A stretch of 64,000 bases of DNA. Source: Anaerovorax odorimutans (GTDB taxonomy: Bacteria; Bacillota; Clostridia; Peptostreptococcales; Anaerovoracaceae). The first letter of the stretch is position 1. The number at the start of each line of letters is the position of its first letter. The position numbers and the translations under genes were made by a program. Shown piece by piece: positions 1-8,427 of this stretch. Below the pieces are notes generated by a model that worked only from the letters and a program-made list of their open reading frames with translations, had not been told where the DNA came from and made no database searches. The stretch lies in NCBI RefSeq assembly GCF_024459955.1, contig NZ_JANFXK010000006.1, positions 62,001 to 126,000 on the forward strand, in the 5' to 3' direction.

Positions 1-522
1 TTCATTGCCGCCACCAATAAAAATCTGAAAAAGGAAATGGAACGGGGGAACTTCAGAAGCGATCTTTATTACCGGCTGTTTGTTGTACCTATTCATATTC
101 CGCCGCTGAGGCAAAGGCCCGAAGATATCGCACCCATGGCAAATTACTTTATAAAAATTTTTAATGAGCAGTATAAAATGAATAAAGTCATCTGTGAGGA
201 CGCTATTAAAGAATTGGAGACCTACTACTGGCCAGGCAATGTGCGGGAACTGAGAAACGTAATTGAACGATTGGCCGTCAGCGGGTCGGGAGATCAAATA
301 ACCAGGTTTCAGGTGAATCTGTGCCTCAACGACAACAGCAATACCGGCGACAGCATGGGGCCGGAAGGGAGAAACCAGTCCCTGAATACGCTGCTGAGAG
401 AGTATGAACGGGAAATCATAATGAAAGCGGTGGATGAATGCGGGAGCATCAGCGCTGCCGCAAGAGCCCTTCAGGTTAATAAATCGACCATATCGAAAAA
501 GCTGAAGGAATATGGTCTCTAA
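1..522 (+). CDS. Sigma-54-dependent activator, C-terminal part (5' truncated by window)
   Basis: The frame is open from base 1, so the sensor domain and the Walker A/GAFTGA half of the protein lie outside the window. The 173 visible residues start at the end of the AAA+ domain (FIAATN, then DLYYRLFVVPIHIPPLRQR), continue through WPGNVREL, typical of NtrC-family activators, and end in a Fis-type helix-turn-helix (AAARALQVNKSTISKKL, about residues 150-170). Such proteins hydrolyse ATP to open RNA polymerase-sigma-54 promoters. The gene ends in a hairpin terminator and faces a leftward gene, so its target is probably upstream of the window. It is one of three members of this family seen here. 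The family call is secure; the signal and target are unknown. Confidence 0.93.
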   Translation, partial: FIAATNKNLKKEMERGNFRSDLYYRLFVVPIHIPPLRQRPEDIAPMANYFIKIFNEQYKMNKVICEDAIKELETYYWPGNVRELRNVIERLAVSGSGDQITRFQVNLCLNDNSNTGDSMGPEGRNQSLNTLLREYEREIIMKAVDECGSISAAARALQVNKSTISKKLKEYGL

Positions 523-554
523 AATCATCATAAGCGGATCCTGAAAGGGGAATG

Positions 555-590
555 AAAACCGGCCGTGCGCCGAAAGGCACGGTCGGTTTT
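555..590. terminator. Bidirectional hairpin terminator
   Basis: AAAACCGGCCGTGC pairs with GCACGGTCGGTTTT around a short GCCGAAAG loop, with one mismatch. A/T runs lie on both sides. It sits between the convergent sigma-54 activator (ends 522) and the leftward Kal-like gene (ends 612). Confidence 0.75.
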
Positions 591-611
591 CCAGTATGGT
601 AACAATAACTT

Positions 612-1037
612 TTACGCTTCATCAACTACGAAGGTAGTCTTTCCTTTTACGGTTAAAACCGGCTCATCGAAGACCTCTGAGCGATCGGTTTTTTGATTGT
701 ATTCAGAGGTTTTGTACATTTCATATCCGTATACTCTGGATCTGGTGCCCTGTTTGATCAGCCATACGATGATTTCCACTGCGTCCAGCATATGGACGGA
801 GCGCAAAATGTCTGCTTCGGTATGTACGAACAGGCCGCCGTCGCCGTTGTCCCGGATGTTGCACAGCTCCGTAACACAGTCGATACACTTCTCCATTAAC
901 TTGCATCCTGAAATCATTTCCCCAGGATAATGCATATCTTCACCGTTGATGGACATCCTGAACGTTAATTCGGTTACGTCCTTTCCCTTTTTTACTTCGC
1001 CCAATAAAGCTCTTTTTTCAGCTTCTACTTTTGCCAT
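612..1037 (-). CDS. Hotdog-fold 3-aminobutyryl-CoA ammonia-lyase-like protein (Kal family)
   Basis: This 141-residue protein has the single-hotdog layout of 3-aminobutyryl-CoA ammonia lyase (lysine fermentation) and beta-alanyl-CoA ammonia lyase. It shows the D-x-H-Y-P-G segment near residue 35, a G-x(3)-L-x(4)-D-x-V-T-E-L stretch, and a GDGGLFV loop. In the family this fold removes ammonia from beta-aminoacyl-CoA thioesters. The start at 1037 (MAKVEA) is preferred over the ATG at 1043, because AAGGAGG at 1046-1052 lies only 2 nt from the latter and 8 nt from the former. None of the other lysine-fermentation genes (kamA, kce, kdd) is next to it, so the substrate is open; a thioesterase is an alternative. 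It is divergent from the LysR gene, which may control it. Confidence 0.6.
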   Translation of the reverse strand: MAKVEAEKRALLGEVKKGKDVTELTFRMSINGEDMHYPGEMISGCKLMEKCIDCVTELCNIRDNGDGGLFVHTEADILRSVHMLDAVEIIVWLIKQGTRSRVYGYEMYKTSEYNQKTDRSEVFDEPVLTVKGKTTFVVDEA

Positions 1038-1130
1038 AATCATATCCTCCTTGTTAATCGCAGATCAGTTCGTTTTAGCTTATCTATAGTATACGCATAA
1101 ATGATGCCAACCTTTTGCAAGAAAGAATTT

Positions 1131-1219
1131 GTTGGAATTTCAACGAAAAGTAAAACGGCGGATTCTTTAATCGCAAAGTATCGTTGCCGCCTGGCAACGC
1201 CGTTGACGTACGGCAACGG
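1131..1219. promoter_or_regulatory. Cluster of GTTG...CAAC inverted repeats between divergent genes (candidate LysR operators)
   Basis: Three palindromes share GTTG/CAAC arms: GTTG-GAATTT-CAAC at 1131-1144, a perfect 7-bp repeat CGTTGCC-GCCT-GGCAACG at 1182-1199, and CCGTTG-N8-CAACGG at 1200-1219. They occupy the 268-bp space between the Kal-like gene and the LysR gene. LysR regulators normally bind such sites upstream of their own gene and the divergent target. Binding itself is inference. Confidence 0.5.
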
Positions 1220-1305
1220 AAATATAAATATAATATTGAATTGATTGGTAAATCGTGGTAGCATAAAATCAAATACTGCGATTTCTGAGTTTAAAGGGGT
1301 GTCAG

Positions 1306-2199
1306 ATGGATTTCAGACAAATTGAGGCATATGTAAATGTTGTAAAACAAAAAAGCTTTTCAAAAGCAGCCTATATCAGCAATGTAAAACAACCGACCAT
1401 AAGTTCCCATGTCAACGCATTGGAGAGGGAAATGGGCGTAAAGCTGATCGACCGGACCCATCGCGAGGCGAGGCCGACGCCGGAAGGACAGGTGTTTTAT
1501 GACTATGCCATAAATATGATTAATTTGCGGGAAACCGCCATGTACTCGGTTAAGGGCTTCCAAAAAAACATCAGCGGAATCATAAGAATTCACGCTTCTA
1601 ATTTCCCGGCCGAATATATTCTGCCGGATCTGATAAAAGATTTTTCCGATCTGTATCCAAATGTAAAATTTCAAATTGAACAATATGACAGCAAGCAGGT
1701 GCTGAAAAACATGCTGGAAAATAAAGCGGAAGTGGGATTTACGGGGGTAAAGGGCAGCTATGGCCTCACCTACATGCCCTTATTTGAGGATGAACTGGTG
1801 GTCATCACGCCGAAGGAAAAAGCATATGAGGATCTGATAAAAGATACGGTCAAGGTATCGGAAATTGCCGCCTATCCGCTGATTTTCAGAGAACAGGGCT
1901 CCGGCACCAGAAAACTCATCGAAGCGGTGCTGATGAGAGACGGCATTCAGCTGGAAAACCTGAATCTTGCGGTGATTGTCAATAACAACGCCATGGTGAA
2001 GCGATTTGTAAAAAAGGGTATGGGAATTGCGGTTATCTCAAAATGCGCGGTGGAAAAAGAGGACGAAGATGTTTTTCATATTATAGAGATCGATAACCTG
2101 GGGGTTAAGAGAAAATTTTATCTCACCTATAACAAAAAAATTACCGGAACCCCCACGGTGAATCTGTTTAAATCTTTTGTGGAGGAGCGTTTTAAATAA
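1306..2199 (+). CDS. LysR-family transcriptional regulator (selenium-metabolism-associated type)
   Basis: This 297-residue regulator is full length for the family. The winged helix-turn-helix fills residues 1-65 (FSKAAYISNVKQPTISSHV) and is followed by the CysB-like periplasmic-binding-protein fold that binds a co-inducer. The pattern IRIHASNFPAEYILPDL, FREQGSGTRKL and the C-terminal KRKFYL recalls the LysR group often found beside selenium genes in Clostridia; this is recalled similarity, not a search result. A selenium cluster lies 6 kb downstream, but the directly divergent partner is the Kal-like gene. Palindromes at 1131-1219 are likely operators. A strong terminator closes the gene. Confidence 0.9.
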   Translation: MDFRQIEAYVNVVKQKSFSKAAYISNVKQPTISSHVNALEREMGVKLIDRTHREARPTPEGQVFYDYAINMINLRETAMYSVKGFQKNISGIIRIHASNFPAEYILPDLIKDFSDLYPNVKFQIEQYDSKQVLKNMLENKAEVGFTGVKGSYGLTYMPLFEDELVVITPKEKAYEDLIKDTVKVSEIAAYPLIFREQGSGTRKLIEAVLMRDGIQLENLNLAVIVNNNAMVKRFVKKGMGIAVISKCAVEKEDEDVFHIIEIDNLGVKRKFYLTYNKKITGTPTVNLFKSFVEERFK

Positions 2200-2209
2200 T
2201 TCTATACGG

Positions 2210-2245
2210 ATAAAAGCCAGCTCTAAATTTCAAGCTGGCTTTTAT
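2210..2245. terminator. Bidirectional hairpin terminator
   Basis: A perfect 13-bp stem, ATAAAAGCCAGCT with AGCTGGCTTTTAT, has a 10-nt loop. It separates the rightward LysR gene from the leftward transporter gene that ends at 2268 and can serve both strands. Confidence 0.85.
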
Positions 2246-2267
2246 CGTGTTTATGTCAGAAGAAAAT

Positions 2268-3368
2268 TCAAGATTGCTTGTTTGCTGAGTTCTTTTTTAC
2301 GATTCGTATTACCACCCTGACTGCCACAAAGAGGATAAAGATGATTCCCACATAGCCGTTTATGACATAAATGATATTGAGCAGCTTGTTGAACGGCAGC
2401 AGTAAGGCGATTGCCGCGCCCAGCAGTGCCAATACAACGATTACGATCTTGCCTTTGCTCGTTTTTTCATCGACAAATCTGGTGGCCGGACTGTAGAGCA
2501 GCGGCACGGCGGATGAGTAAATGCCGAACATGATGATGATGGCGAATATTCCGCCCAGGGCAGGGCTGAGGTTTGTTGCCAGAGTGAGGATCGGAATCTG
2601 CGACCCTTCCATGGACGCCATATTGGCAAACATGGCGAGTACCACGATCAGAGCAGTGATGGTAAAGAGCACAACGCCTAAAATCTGCCCATAGGCGGCC
2701 TGCTTAAAGCTTTTCAGAGTTTTGCCATACGCAGGCAGGAAAGCTACCATCCAGAGGATGCCGAATCCCAGGTAATTGAATACGGACATGTACCAGGAGT
2801 CCGCAGGCTTGACCAGATCCAGGTCAGCCGTAAGGGCCATGCCTTCCTTGATGGACAGGTCTCCCATGAAGATGTTGGGAATACAGATTAGGATGGTGAT
2901 TACGATTAACGCGGGGCCGATTTTGCCGATGATATCGGCGATTCTGTTGAGTCCCAGGGTAACGGTCAAGCCGCCCGCAGCCGCCAGTACGATCACGCCG
3001 ACCCAGGTAGGCAGTCCGTAGTGCTGATTGAGGGTCGCTCCGGCGCCGGAACACATGACGATGAAGGACATATAGACAAACAGGTTGGTGAAGTAATCAT
3101 AAAAGGTGCCTATGTACTTTCCGCAATAGTATTTATAGACGCCGTCCTTTGTTTCAAACTGCTCCCGGTATCCGGTGGTGATGAATTCCGTGTCCATCCA
3201 GGAGCCGATAATCAGATAGGCGATGAGGGCGGCAAAGGCGCTGACACCATAGGATGTGAAATACTGCAGAACCTCCTGCCCCGTGGCAAATCCCGAACCG
3301 ATCGCAAATGCGATATAGGTGCCGGCTACGGTTAAAATTCCTCCCAGACTTACTTTATTTCCGCTCAT
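2268..3368 (-). CDS. YkvI-like LeuT-fold membrane transporter
   Basis: A 366-residue polytopic membrane protein with about ten hydrophobic segments. The first helix (TVAGTYIAFAIGSGFATGQE) carries the glycine-rich unwound region typical of the LeuT/APC fold. Length and pattern fit the YkvI-type family of uncharacterised transporters distantly related to branched-chain amino acid carriers. Its start has AAAGGAG 8 nt upstream. The gene follows the amidohydrolase by 23 bp in the same direction, so the two form one operon that probably imports a compound and hydrolyses it. The substrate cannot be read from the sequence. Confidence 0.8.
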   Translation of the reverse strand: MSGNKVSLGGILTVAGTYIAFAIGSGFATGQEVLQYFTSYGVSAFAALIAYLIIGSWMDTEFITTGYREQFETKDGVYKYYCGKYIGTFYDYFTNLFVYMSFIVMCSGAGATLNQHYGLPTWVGVIVLAAAGGLTVTLGLNRIADIIGKIGPALIVITILICIPNIFMGDLSIKEGMALTADLDLVKPADSWYMSVFNYLGFGILWMVAFLPAYGKTLKSFKQAAYGQILGVVLFTITALIVVLAMFANMASMEGSQIPILTLATNLSPALGGIFAIIIMFGIYSSAVPLLYSPATRFVDEKTSKGKIVIVVLALLGAAIALLLPFNKLLNIIYVINGYVGIIFILFVAVRVVIRIVKKNSANKQS

Positions 3369-3391
3369 ATCATTTCTCCTTTATAATAAAT

Positions 3392-4987
3392 TTATGCTTC
3401 ATATACGATATTGCCGTCCATCATAGTCATGAGTACCGGCATTTCAAACATTTGATCGCGGTCGCCGATTATTTCAAATGGATCTTTGCCTAAAACCGTG
3501 ATGTCCGCCAGCTTGCCCGCTTCCAGAGTACCCAGCTCCTTCTCCCTGCCGCATGCGTAGGCCGACCCATAGGTATAGTTTCTCAGGGCTTCCCGCAGGG
3601 ATAATTTTTCCCAGGGGTTATAGCCGCCTTCCGGCTCAAGCTCATTGGTCAGCCTGTTTACACAGCGGAATAATCCCTTAAAGGGCGTGAAATCCACCAC
3701 CGGGTAATCGGTTCCGAAGGCCATGTGCGCACCGGTATCTGAAATTGATTTAAATGCCCACATGTATTTCATCCGTTCTTCTCCGATGAGATGGTGGAAG
3801 GGATGGGTGCTGTAATGGGTGCGGGGCGAATGCTCCGGCTGAACGGAAGCGATAACGCCCAATTCTTTGAACCTTGGAATATCTTCGGGGACGATCATTT
3901 CAATATGCTCAATGGCATGTCTCAGATCCCGGAAACCATTGACTTTCCCGGCCTCTTCAAACGCGTCCAGCGCCAGATGGACAGCGCCGTCGCCGCAGCA
4001 ATGGAGACGACATTTAACCCCCAGGGCATCCAGCTCGGTGATTCTTTTCAGGAGCTTGTCCCGTGGAATAAGGGGCTCGCTTACGAAGCCCGGCCGGTCC
4101 TCGTAGGGCGCGGCCAGATATCCGGTGTAGCCCATGGGCGTGCCGTCGAGAAAATCCTTTACGCCATTGAAGGTCACAACAGGTCCGGTAAATTCCTTTT
4201 CCATAGCCTTGATTTTTTCATTGGATTCCATCATAGCCACGGAAAAGTTGATGCGAATGGAGGAATCTCCCGCTTTCTGCAGAATCCGGTAAGCGCCTTC
4301 CCTGAGAATCCCGTGCAGCGGCAAATCGCCGACAGAAGTTATTCCCAGACGGTTGGCCATTTTTGCAAAGGCCCTTGTAAAATCAGCGATTCTTTCATCA
4401 GAGATTTCCTCAAAGATTATCCTCAGCAGGGGAGCCACCGCCAGCTCATGGACATAGCCGGTCAGCTCGCCGTTTTCATCCTTGAAATATTCGCCGTTGG
4501 GCGGGTTGGGCGTATCCTTTGTAATGTGAAGCCTTCTTAAAGCCTCGCTGTTGAGCCATGCTCCGTGACACTCCTTGTTTAAAGAAAATACAGGCGTGTG
4601 GGGAAAATACCTATCCAGGCTTTCCTTTGACGGGAGCTTTTGACCCGGCCAGACGAAGTGATCCCATGCTCCGCCCAAAATCCACTGGTCCGGATCTTTA
4701 TCCTTGTTGTGCTCGTACAAGTATTTTGCGGCTTCCTCCTCCGTCGCTGTCCGGCGGATGGTGCCAAAGTACTCCATCATGGCGGCCATGGCTATGTGAA
4801 CGTGATAATCGTTAAAGCCCGGCATTAAAAACCCGTCCTCATAGTCGAGGATTTCATCCGCCAGGTTCGCGTGCCACTCTTCCGCCGGAATAATATCCCG
4901 GATCCGGTTTCCGTCGATTAACAGATACCCGTCAATCAGAGCGTCCGAAGCCACTGTATAGATCTTTTTACATCGAATTGCTTTCAT
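3392..4987 (-). CDS. Amidohydrolase family 3 protein (YtcJ-like), copy 1 of 3
   Basis: A 531-residue metal-dependent hydrolase. The N-terminal beta-sandwich ends with GFLMPGFNDYHVHIA, which carries the HxH metal ligands of the amidohydrolase superfamily. Later come LHCCGDGA and AIEHIE (histidine ligands) and FGTDYPVV (catalytic Asp). The C-terminal ALRNYTYGSAYA and GTLEAGKLADITVLGKDPF are family hallmarks. Members hydrolyse amide or related C-N bonds in the cytoplasm; no signal peptide is seen. It is the first gene of a two-gene operon with the YkvI-like transporter, and a sigma-54-type promoter lies about 60 bp upstream. Two further paralogues occur at 21476-23152 and 44587-46227, each with a different transporter class. 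Confidence 0.88.
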   Translation of the reverse strand: MKAIRCKKIYTVASDALIDGYLLIDGNRIRDIIPAEEWHANLADEILDYEDGFLMPGFNDYHVHIAMAAMMEYFGTIRRTATEEEAAKYLYEHNKDKDPDQWILGGAWDHFVWPGQKLPSKESLDRYFPHTPVFSLNKECHGAWLNSEALRRLHITKDTPNPPNGEYFKDENGELTGYVHELAVAPLLRIIFEEISDERIADFTRAFAKMANRLGITSVGDLPLHGILREGAYRILQKAGDSSIRINFSVAMMESNEKIKAMEKEFTGPVVTFNGVKDFLDGTPMGYTGYLAAPYEDRPGFVSEPLIPRDKLLKRITELDALGVKCRLHCCGDGAVHLALDAFEEAGKVNGFRDLRHAIEHIEMIVPEDIPRFKELGVIASVQPEHSPRTHYSTHPFHHLIGEERMKYMWAFKSISDTGAHMAFGTDYPVVDFTPFKGLFRCVNRLTNELEPEGGYNPWEKLSLREALRNYTYGSAYACGREKELGTLEAGKLADITVLGKDPFEIIGDRDQMFEMPVLMTMMDGNIVYEA

Positions 4988-5047
4988 GCTCCACCTCCGT
5001 TTTTTAAATTGAGAGATATGTCGATCTTTTTCTCACGCAATAATAAG

Positions 5048-5063
5048 TGCAGGTTATGTGCCA
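5048..5063 (-). promoter_or_regulatory. Sigma-54-type (-24/-12) promoter for amidohydrolase/YkvI operon
   Basis: On the minus strand the sequence reads TGGCACA-TAAC-CTGCA, close to the sigma-54 consensus TGGCACG-N4-TTGCA. It has the required GG-N10-GC spacing (GG at 5061-5062, GC at 5049-5050). Transcription would start near 5037, about 50 nt before the ATG at 4987, leaving room for the GGAGGTGGAG ribosome binding site. The divergent neighbour is a sigma-54 activator, which supports the call. Confidence 0.7.
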
Positions 5064-5288
5064 GATTGGGAAGATCAGGAGGAACGCAGCAGCCAAAGCC
5101 TTGATTTGCAATGTGTTCAAGGATTTTAATTTTTTTAAGCGGCCCGGCGGCACTGGGAATTCAGGCGGCAGAAACGCAATTGTTGCATTATCGCAATGAC
5201 GTGATAAAGTGAAAGGCGCTTGATTCCGGCTGGGCGGGCAGTGGAAATAAGGGAGAATGTCATAACTAGGAAGTTATTTATTGGCTAA

Positions 5289-5443
5289 TTGATACTTTTA
5301 GGAAAAAATGCGGGAGGATCTTGGTAAAACTATCAAAATAATGCAATGAGCTGTGGCTGATGGATATTTTGCTGTTTTTCTTTTTCAAAATCGCCGTAAA
5401 AGTATCAAAATTTTGCTGTTTAGTTGTATATATTGATATTCGG
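5289..5443. repeat. 36-bp-periodic array of alternating 12-bp sites (candidate activator binding sites)
   Basis: TTGATACTTTTA at 5289 is followed exactly 36 bp later by its near reverse complement TAAAACTATCAA (5325), then TGGATATTTTGC (5361, degenerate), the exact reverse complement TAAAAGTATCAA (5397) and TTGATATT (5433). Sites alternate in orientation. The array lies 230-380 bp upstream of the leftward sigma-54 promoter, where enhancer sites are usual, and just before the activator gene. The rest of the 652-bp gap 4988-5639 shows no convincing gene. Confidence 0.6.
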
Positions 5444-5639
5444 GGGCTGAGGCTGATGCCGACAATCGGGACGTATGTCTTTTGCCATGGAGCAACTTTC
5501 TATTTATTGTGTGCAGTGAAGGTGAATTAATAGACTGATACCGCAATAAGAGTAAAAAAATATTGATTTTTATAATACTAACGGCTATGATTGATTTAAG
5601 GCATTACATCTTGTAACTTCCCCACAAAGGAGCTTCTCT

Positions 5640-7013
5640 ATGGATTTTAACAAACTCACGGATGGAACAAAGCGATGTATCAGCGCGGTCATCGAATGTA
5701 TAGACGACGGAATTTTTATAACCGACGGCGAGGGAACGGTAGTTGCGCTTAATAAAAGCGCACTGGGATGTCAAAGCAGAGAAAACCTGATCGGAAAAAA
5801 TATGAGGCAGTTAATTGAGGAAGGAATATACGAAGATTCCCTGGCCTTACGGGTCATAAAAGAAAAAAAGCCTCTCAGCATGGTACAGCATGAAGAAACG
5901 GATATCTTAACGACGGCCATTCCTCATATTGAGAGCGGTCAGGTGAAAATGGTCGTCTGCTGTGAACGCGAAGTTTACGAACTGGATGCCTTGAGGCGGG
6001 AACTGAAAGAAAGCAAAGCGAAAAATCTGCAGTACGAGCAGGAGCTCAGGTACCTGAGAAAAAATGCCACCAGGGATGTGGGCATTATCGCGGAGAGCGC
6101 ACAGATGCACGATGTCATAGAGCTGGCGCTCACGGCCGCCAGATTTGATTCCAGGGTACTTTTACAGGGAGAAACGGGAACCGGAAAAGAGGTAATCGCC
6201 AAGCTGATCTACCGCAACGGCAAGCGGGCCGACAAGCCTTTTGTCGATGTGAATTGCGGTGCCATTCCCGAAAATCTGCTGGAATCGGAGCTGTTCGGAT
6301 ATGAGCGGGGAGCCTTCACAGGCGCGAGAGAGGATGGAAAGAAAGGGGTATTTGAGCTTGCTGACGGCGGCGTGCTGTTTTTAGATGAAATCGGGGAAAC
6401 CTCAATTAATTTCCAAACCAAGCTACTGCGGTGCATACAGGAAGGTGCCGTAACGAGAGTGGGAGGAGACAGGGCCATTCCCGTCGATGTCCAGATCATC
6501 GCAGCTACGAACCGGGATTTAATGAAGGAAATAAAAGAAGGCCGGTTCCGCGAGGATTTGTATTATCGATTAAACGTGTTTCCCATTCAGATACCGCCCT
6601 TGCGTGAGAGGAAGAGCGACATCGCTTCATTGGTATATTTGTATGCCGCGAGGTTTAATGATAAATACGGCACCGATAAAATGTTCTCAAGGCAAGCGCT
6701 GGAAGCTTTACAGAATTACAAATGGCCGGGCAATGTCCGAGAGCTGGCGAATGTAATCGAGCGGTTGATCCTCATAAGCAAAGATAAAATAATCAAAGAA
6801 GAAGAGCTGCAGCCCCTGTTGTTTGCCGACAGCGCCTTTGAAGATTTTGAAATAACCGAGGCTTCGCTGGAAGAAAATGTGGCTCGTATTGAACAGGAGG
6901 TCCTGTCAAGGTCCCTGAAAAAATACAAAAAACGGTCGGAACTGGCGGACGCTTTGGACATATCCGTGGCTACACTGAACAGGAAGCTGAGGAAATATGG
7001 ACTGGGTGAGTAG
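5640..7013 (+). CDS. PAS-domain sigma-54-dependent transcriptional activator
   Basis: A 457-residue activator of the NtrC/PrdR type. Residues about 10-125 form a PAS-like sensor ([20 protein letters not shown]), then a short coiled coil, then the AAA+ domain. That domain has Walker A GETGTGKE (about 177-184), the sigma-54 contact motif GAFTGA (224-229), Walker [10 protein letters not shown] (about 245-253) and WPGNVREL. The C terminus is a helix-turn-helix ([21 protein letters not shown]). It lacks a receiver domain, so a small ligand sensed by PAS is likely. Sigma-54-type promoters face away from it on both sides, upstream of the amidohydrolase operon and of the reductase genes, so it probably controls both. 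A strong terminator follows. Confidence 0.95.
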   Translation: MDFNKLTDGTKRCISAVIECIDDGIFITDGEGTVVALNKSALGCQSRENLIGKNMRQLIEEGIYEDSLALRVIKEKKPLSMVQHEETDILTTAIPHIESGQVKMVVCCEREVYELDALRRELKESKAKNLQYEQELRYLRKNATRDVGIIAESAQMHDVIELALTAARFDSRVLLQGETGTGKEVIAKLIYRNGKRADKPFVDVNCGAIPENLLESELFGYERGAFTGAREDGKKGVFELADGGVLFLDEIGETSINFQTKLLRCIQEGAVTRVGGDRAIPVDVQIIAATNRDLMKEIKEGRFREDLYYRLNVFPIQIPPLRERKSDIASLVYLYAARFNDKYGTDKMFSRQALEALQNYKWPGNVRELANVIERLILISKDKIIKEEELQPLLFADSAFEDFEITEASLEENVARIEQEVLSRSLKKYKKRSELADALDISVATLNRKLRKYGLGE

Positions 7014-7023
7014 CGTACTTCGT

Positions 7024-7061
7024 GCAGAATTGATTGATGTCGATCAATTCTGCGCTATTTT
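7024..7061 (+). terminator. Hairpin terminator after sigma-54 activator
   Basis: GCAGAATTGAT (7024-7034) pairs perfectly with ATCAATTCTGC (7043-7053), followed by a T-rich tract. It isolates the activator gene from the sigma-54-type promoter downstream. Confidence 0.88.
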
Positions 7062-7107
7062 TTTTGCCCTCAATTCGATGAACGTTTAAATTTCAAGGCT
7101 TTGTACA

Positions 7108-7122
7108 TGGCATGGTTATTGC
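7108..7122 (+). promoter_or_regulatory. Sigma-54-type (-24/-12) promoter of the component B operon
   Basis: TGGCATG-GTTA-TTGC matches the sigma-54 consensus TGGCACG-N4-TTGC at all but one fixed position, with GG-N10-GC spacing. The expected start near 7134 is 20 nt ahead of the ATG at 7154, which has an AGGAGGGAG ribosome binding site. It is intergenic and directly behind the sigma-54 activator. Confidence 0.82.
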
Positions 7123-7153
7123 GTTTGTTTACAGCATATAAGGAGGGAGAATT

Positions 7154-8407
7154 ATGAATGGCCTGAAATTAGAATTGGAGATTGTCGAAATCAAGGATAT
7201 CGCGTTCGACAGCACAACCGCGGTCAGGGATCATATTCTGTACATTGATAAAGAAGAGCTTATCAACTATCTGGACGATCCCCGCCTGCAGAACATGGAA
7301 GTCGATTTGGCACGGCCCGGTGAGTCAGTGCGGATCATTCCGGTAAAAGATGTCATAGAACCGAGGATTAAGGATGACGGCACGGGAGGCAGCTTCCCCG
7401 GATTTTTAGGCGGCTATGAAGGCGTCGGCGACGGCAAAACGATCGTTTTGAGGGGATGCAGCGTGATAACCACAGGGAAAATCGTAGGCTTTCAGGAGGG
7501 CATCATCGATATGTCAGGACCGGCAGCCAGGCACTGTGAATTTTCTGAGCTGAACAATGTCGTTGTCAAAGCGGACCCGGCGGATGGTATAGAACCCTCC
7601 GAACATGAAGCCGCGATCAGAGAGGCGGGACTCAAGGCAGCTCATTTCCTGGCAAAGGCCGGAATCGGAGCCGGTTTTGATTCGGTAGAAACCTACCAGC
7701 TTCCCGAAGTTTCAGCGGAGCTGCCCAGAGTGGCAATTATGTATATGACCATTGCCCAGGGACTGCTCCATGACAACTACGTATATGGCATCGACGCAAA
7801 GATGCTTCATCCTACCTTGCTTCATCCAAACGAGCTGCTGGATGGGGTGCTGGTAAACGGAACCTGTGTTGTGGCCGCCGACAAGCAGACCACCTACAGA
7901 CACCAAAACAACGCGCTTGTCAGGGAGCTGTACGCAAGACACGGCGTTGACCTGAACTTTGCGGGGGTGATCGTAGTCCCTGTAAGACCTGAGCTTAAAG
8001 AAAAGAAACGATGCTGCAATGGGGCTGTCAACCTTGCGCGGACCATCCGGGCAGACGGGGTTATTATTCCGGAAGAAGGCGGCGGAAACCCTGAGGCGGA
8101 TCTGATGATGACATGCAGGGCCTGTGAAAAGCATGGCATTAAAACCGTGCTGATTATCGCCCTGGAGGACCCGCTTACGGATACGACACCCGAAGCCGAC
8201 GCGGTGATTGACGTAGGAAACGATGACGAAGTGCTTACGCTTCCGCCTGTAAAAAAGGTACTCGGATACGAAGAACAAGTACAGCTGTTATCCGGAGCAC
8301 CTGAGAACTGTATCGGCGATGACGGGACAATACAGGTCCCTCTATATGTAATTACCGGGCTGCATGGAAGTCTGATCGGTTCTCATGTGAGAGGCGAAGT
8401 GTATTGA
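7154..8407 (+). CDS. Glycine/sarcosine/betaine-type reductase component B, pyruvoyl precursor (GrdE/GrdG/GrdI family)
   Basis: A 417-residue proprotein of component B. Conserved blocks are DLARPGESVRIIPVKDVIEPR, FQEGIIDMSGP and YVYGIDAKMLHPTLLHPNEL. These are followed by the self-cleavage region NGTC, in which Cys238 (codon 7865-7867) would become the N-terminal pyruvoyl group of the small subunit. The pyruvoyl is expected to form a Schiff base with the amine substrate, which the Sec subunit encoded next then attacks. It is the first gene behind the sigma-54-type promoter and its stop lies just ahead of the downstream start. grdA (Sec carrier) and grdC/grdD (acetyl phosphate-forming component C) are absent here, so the substrate (glycine, sarcosine, betaine or another amine) cannot be assigned. 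Confidence 0.92.
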   Translation: MNGLKLELEIVEIKDIAFDSTTAVRDHILYIDKEELINYLDDPRLQNMEVDLARPGESVRIIPVKDVIEPRIKDDGTGGSFPGFLGGYEGVGDGKTIVLRGCSVITTGKIVGFQEGIIDMSGPAARHCEFSELNNVVVKADPADGIEPSEHEAAIREAGLKAAHFLAKAGIGAGFDSVETYQLPEVSAELPRVAIMYMTIAQGLLHDNYVYGIDAKMLHPTLLHPNELLDGVLVNGTCVVAADKQTTYRHQNNALVRELYARHGVDLNFAGVIVVPVRPELKEKKRCCNGAVNLARTIRADGVIIPEEGGGNPEADLMMTCRACEKHGIKTVLIIALEDPLTDTTPEADAVIDVGNDDEVLTLPPVKKVLGYEEQVQLLSGAPENCIGDDGTIQVPLYVITGLHGSLIGSHVRGEVY

Positions 8408-8427
8408 CAGGAAAGGCGGTGAGAAGA

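Noticed and set aside
5289-5443. CRISPR array, because of the 36-bp period
   Set aside because: Repeated units are only 11-14 bp, alternate in strand, leave spacers without array structure, and there are no cas genes.
8404-8427. TTG at 8404 as start of the component B selenoprotein gene
   Set aside because: ATG 8428 gives the family N terminus MRIIHYLNQ and has its own purine-rich site; the extra eight residues are not family-like.
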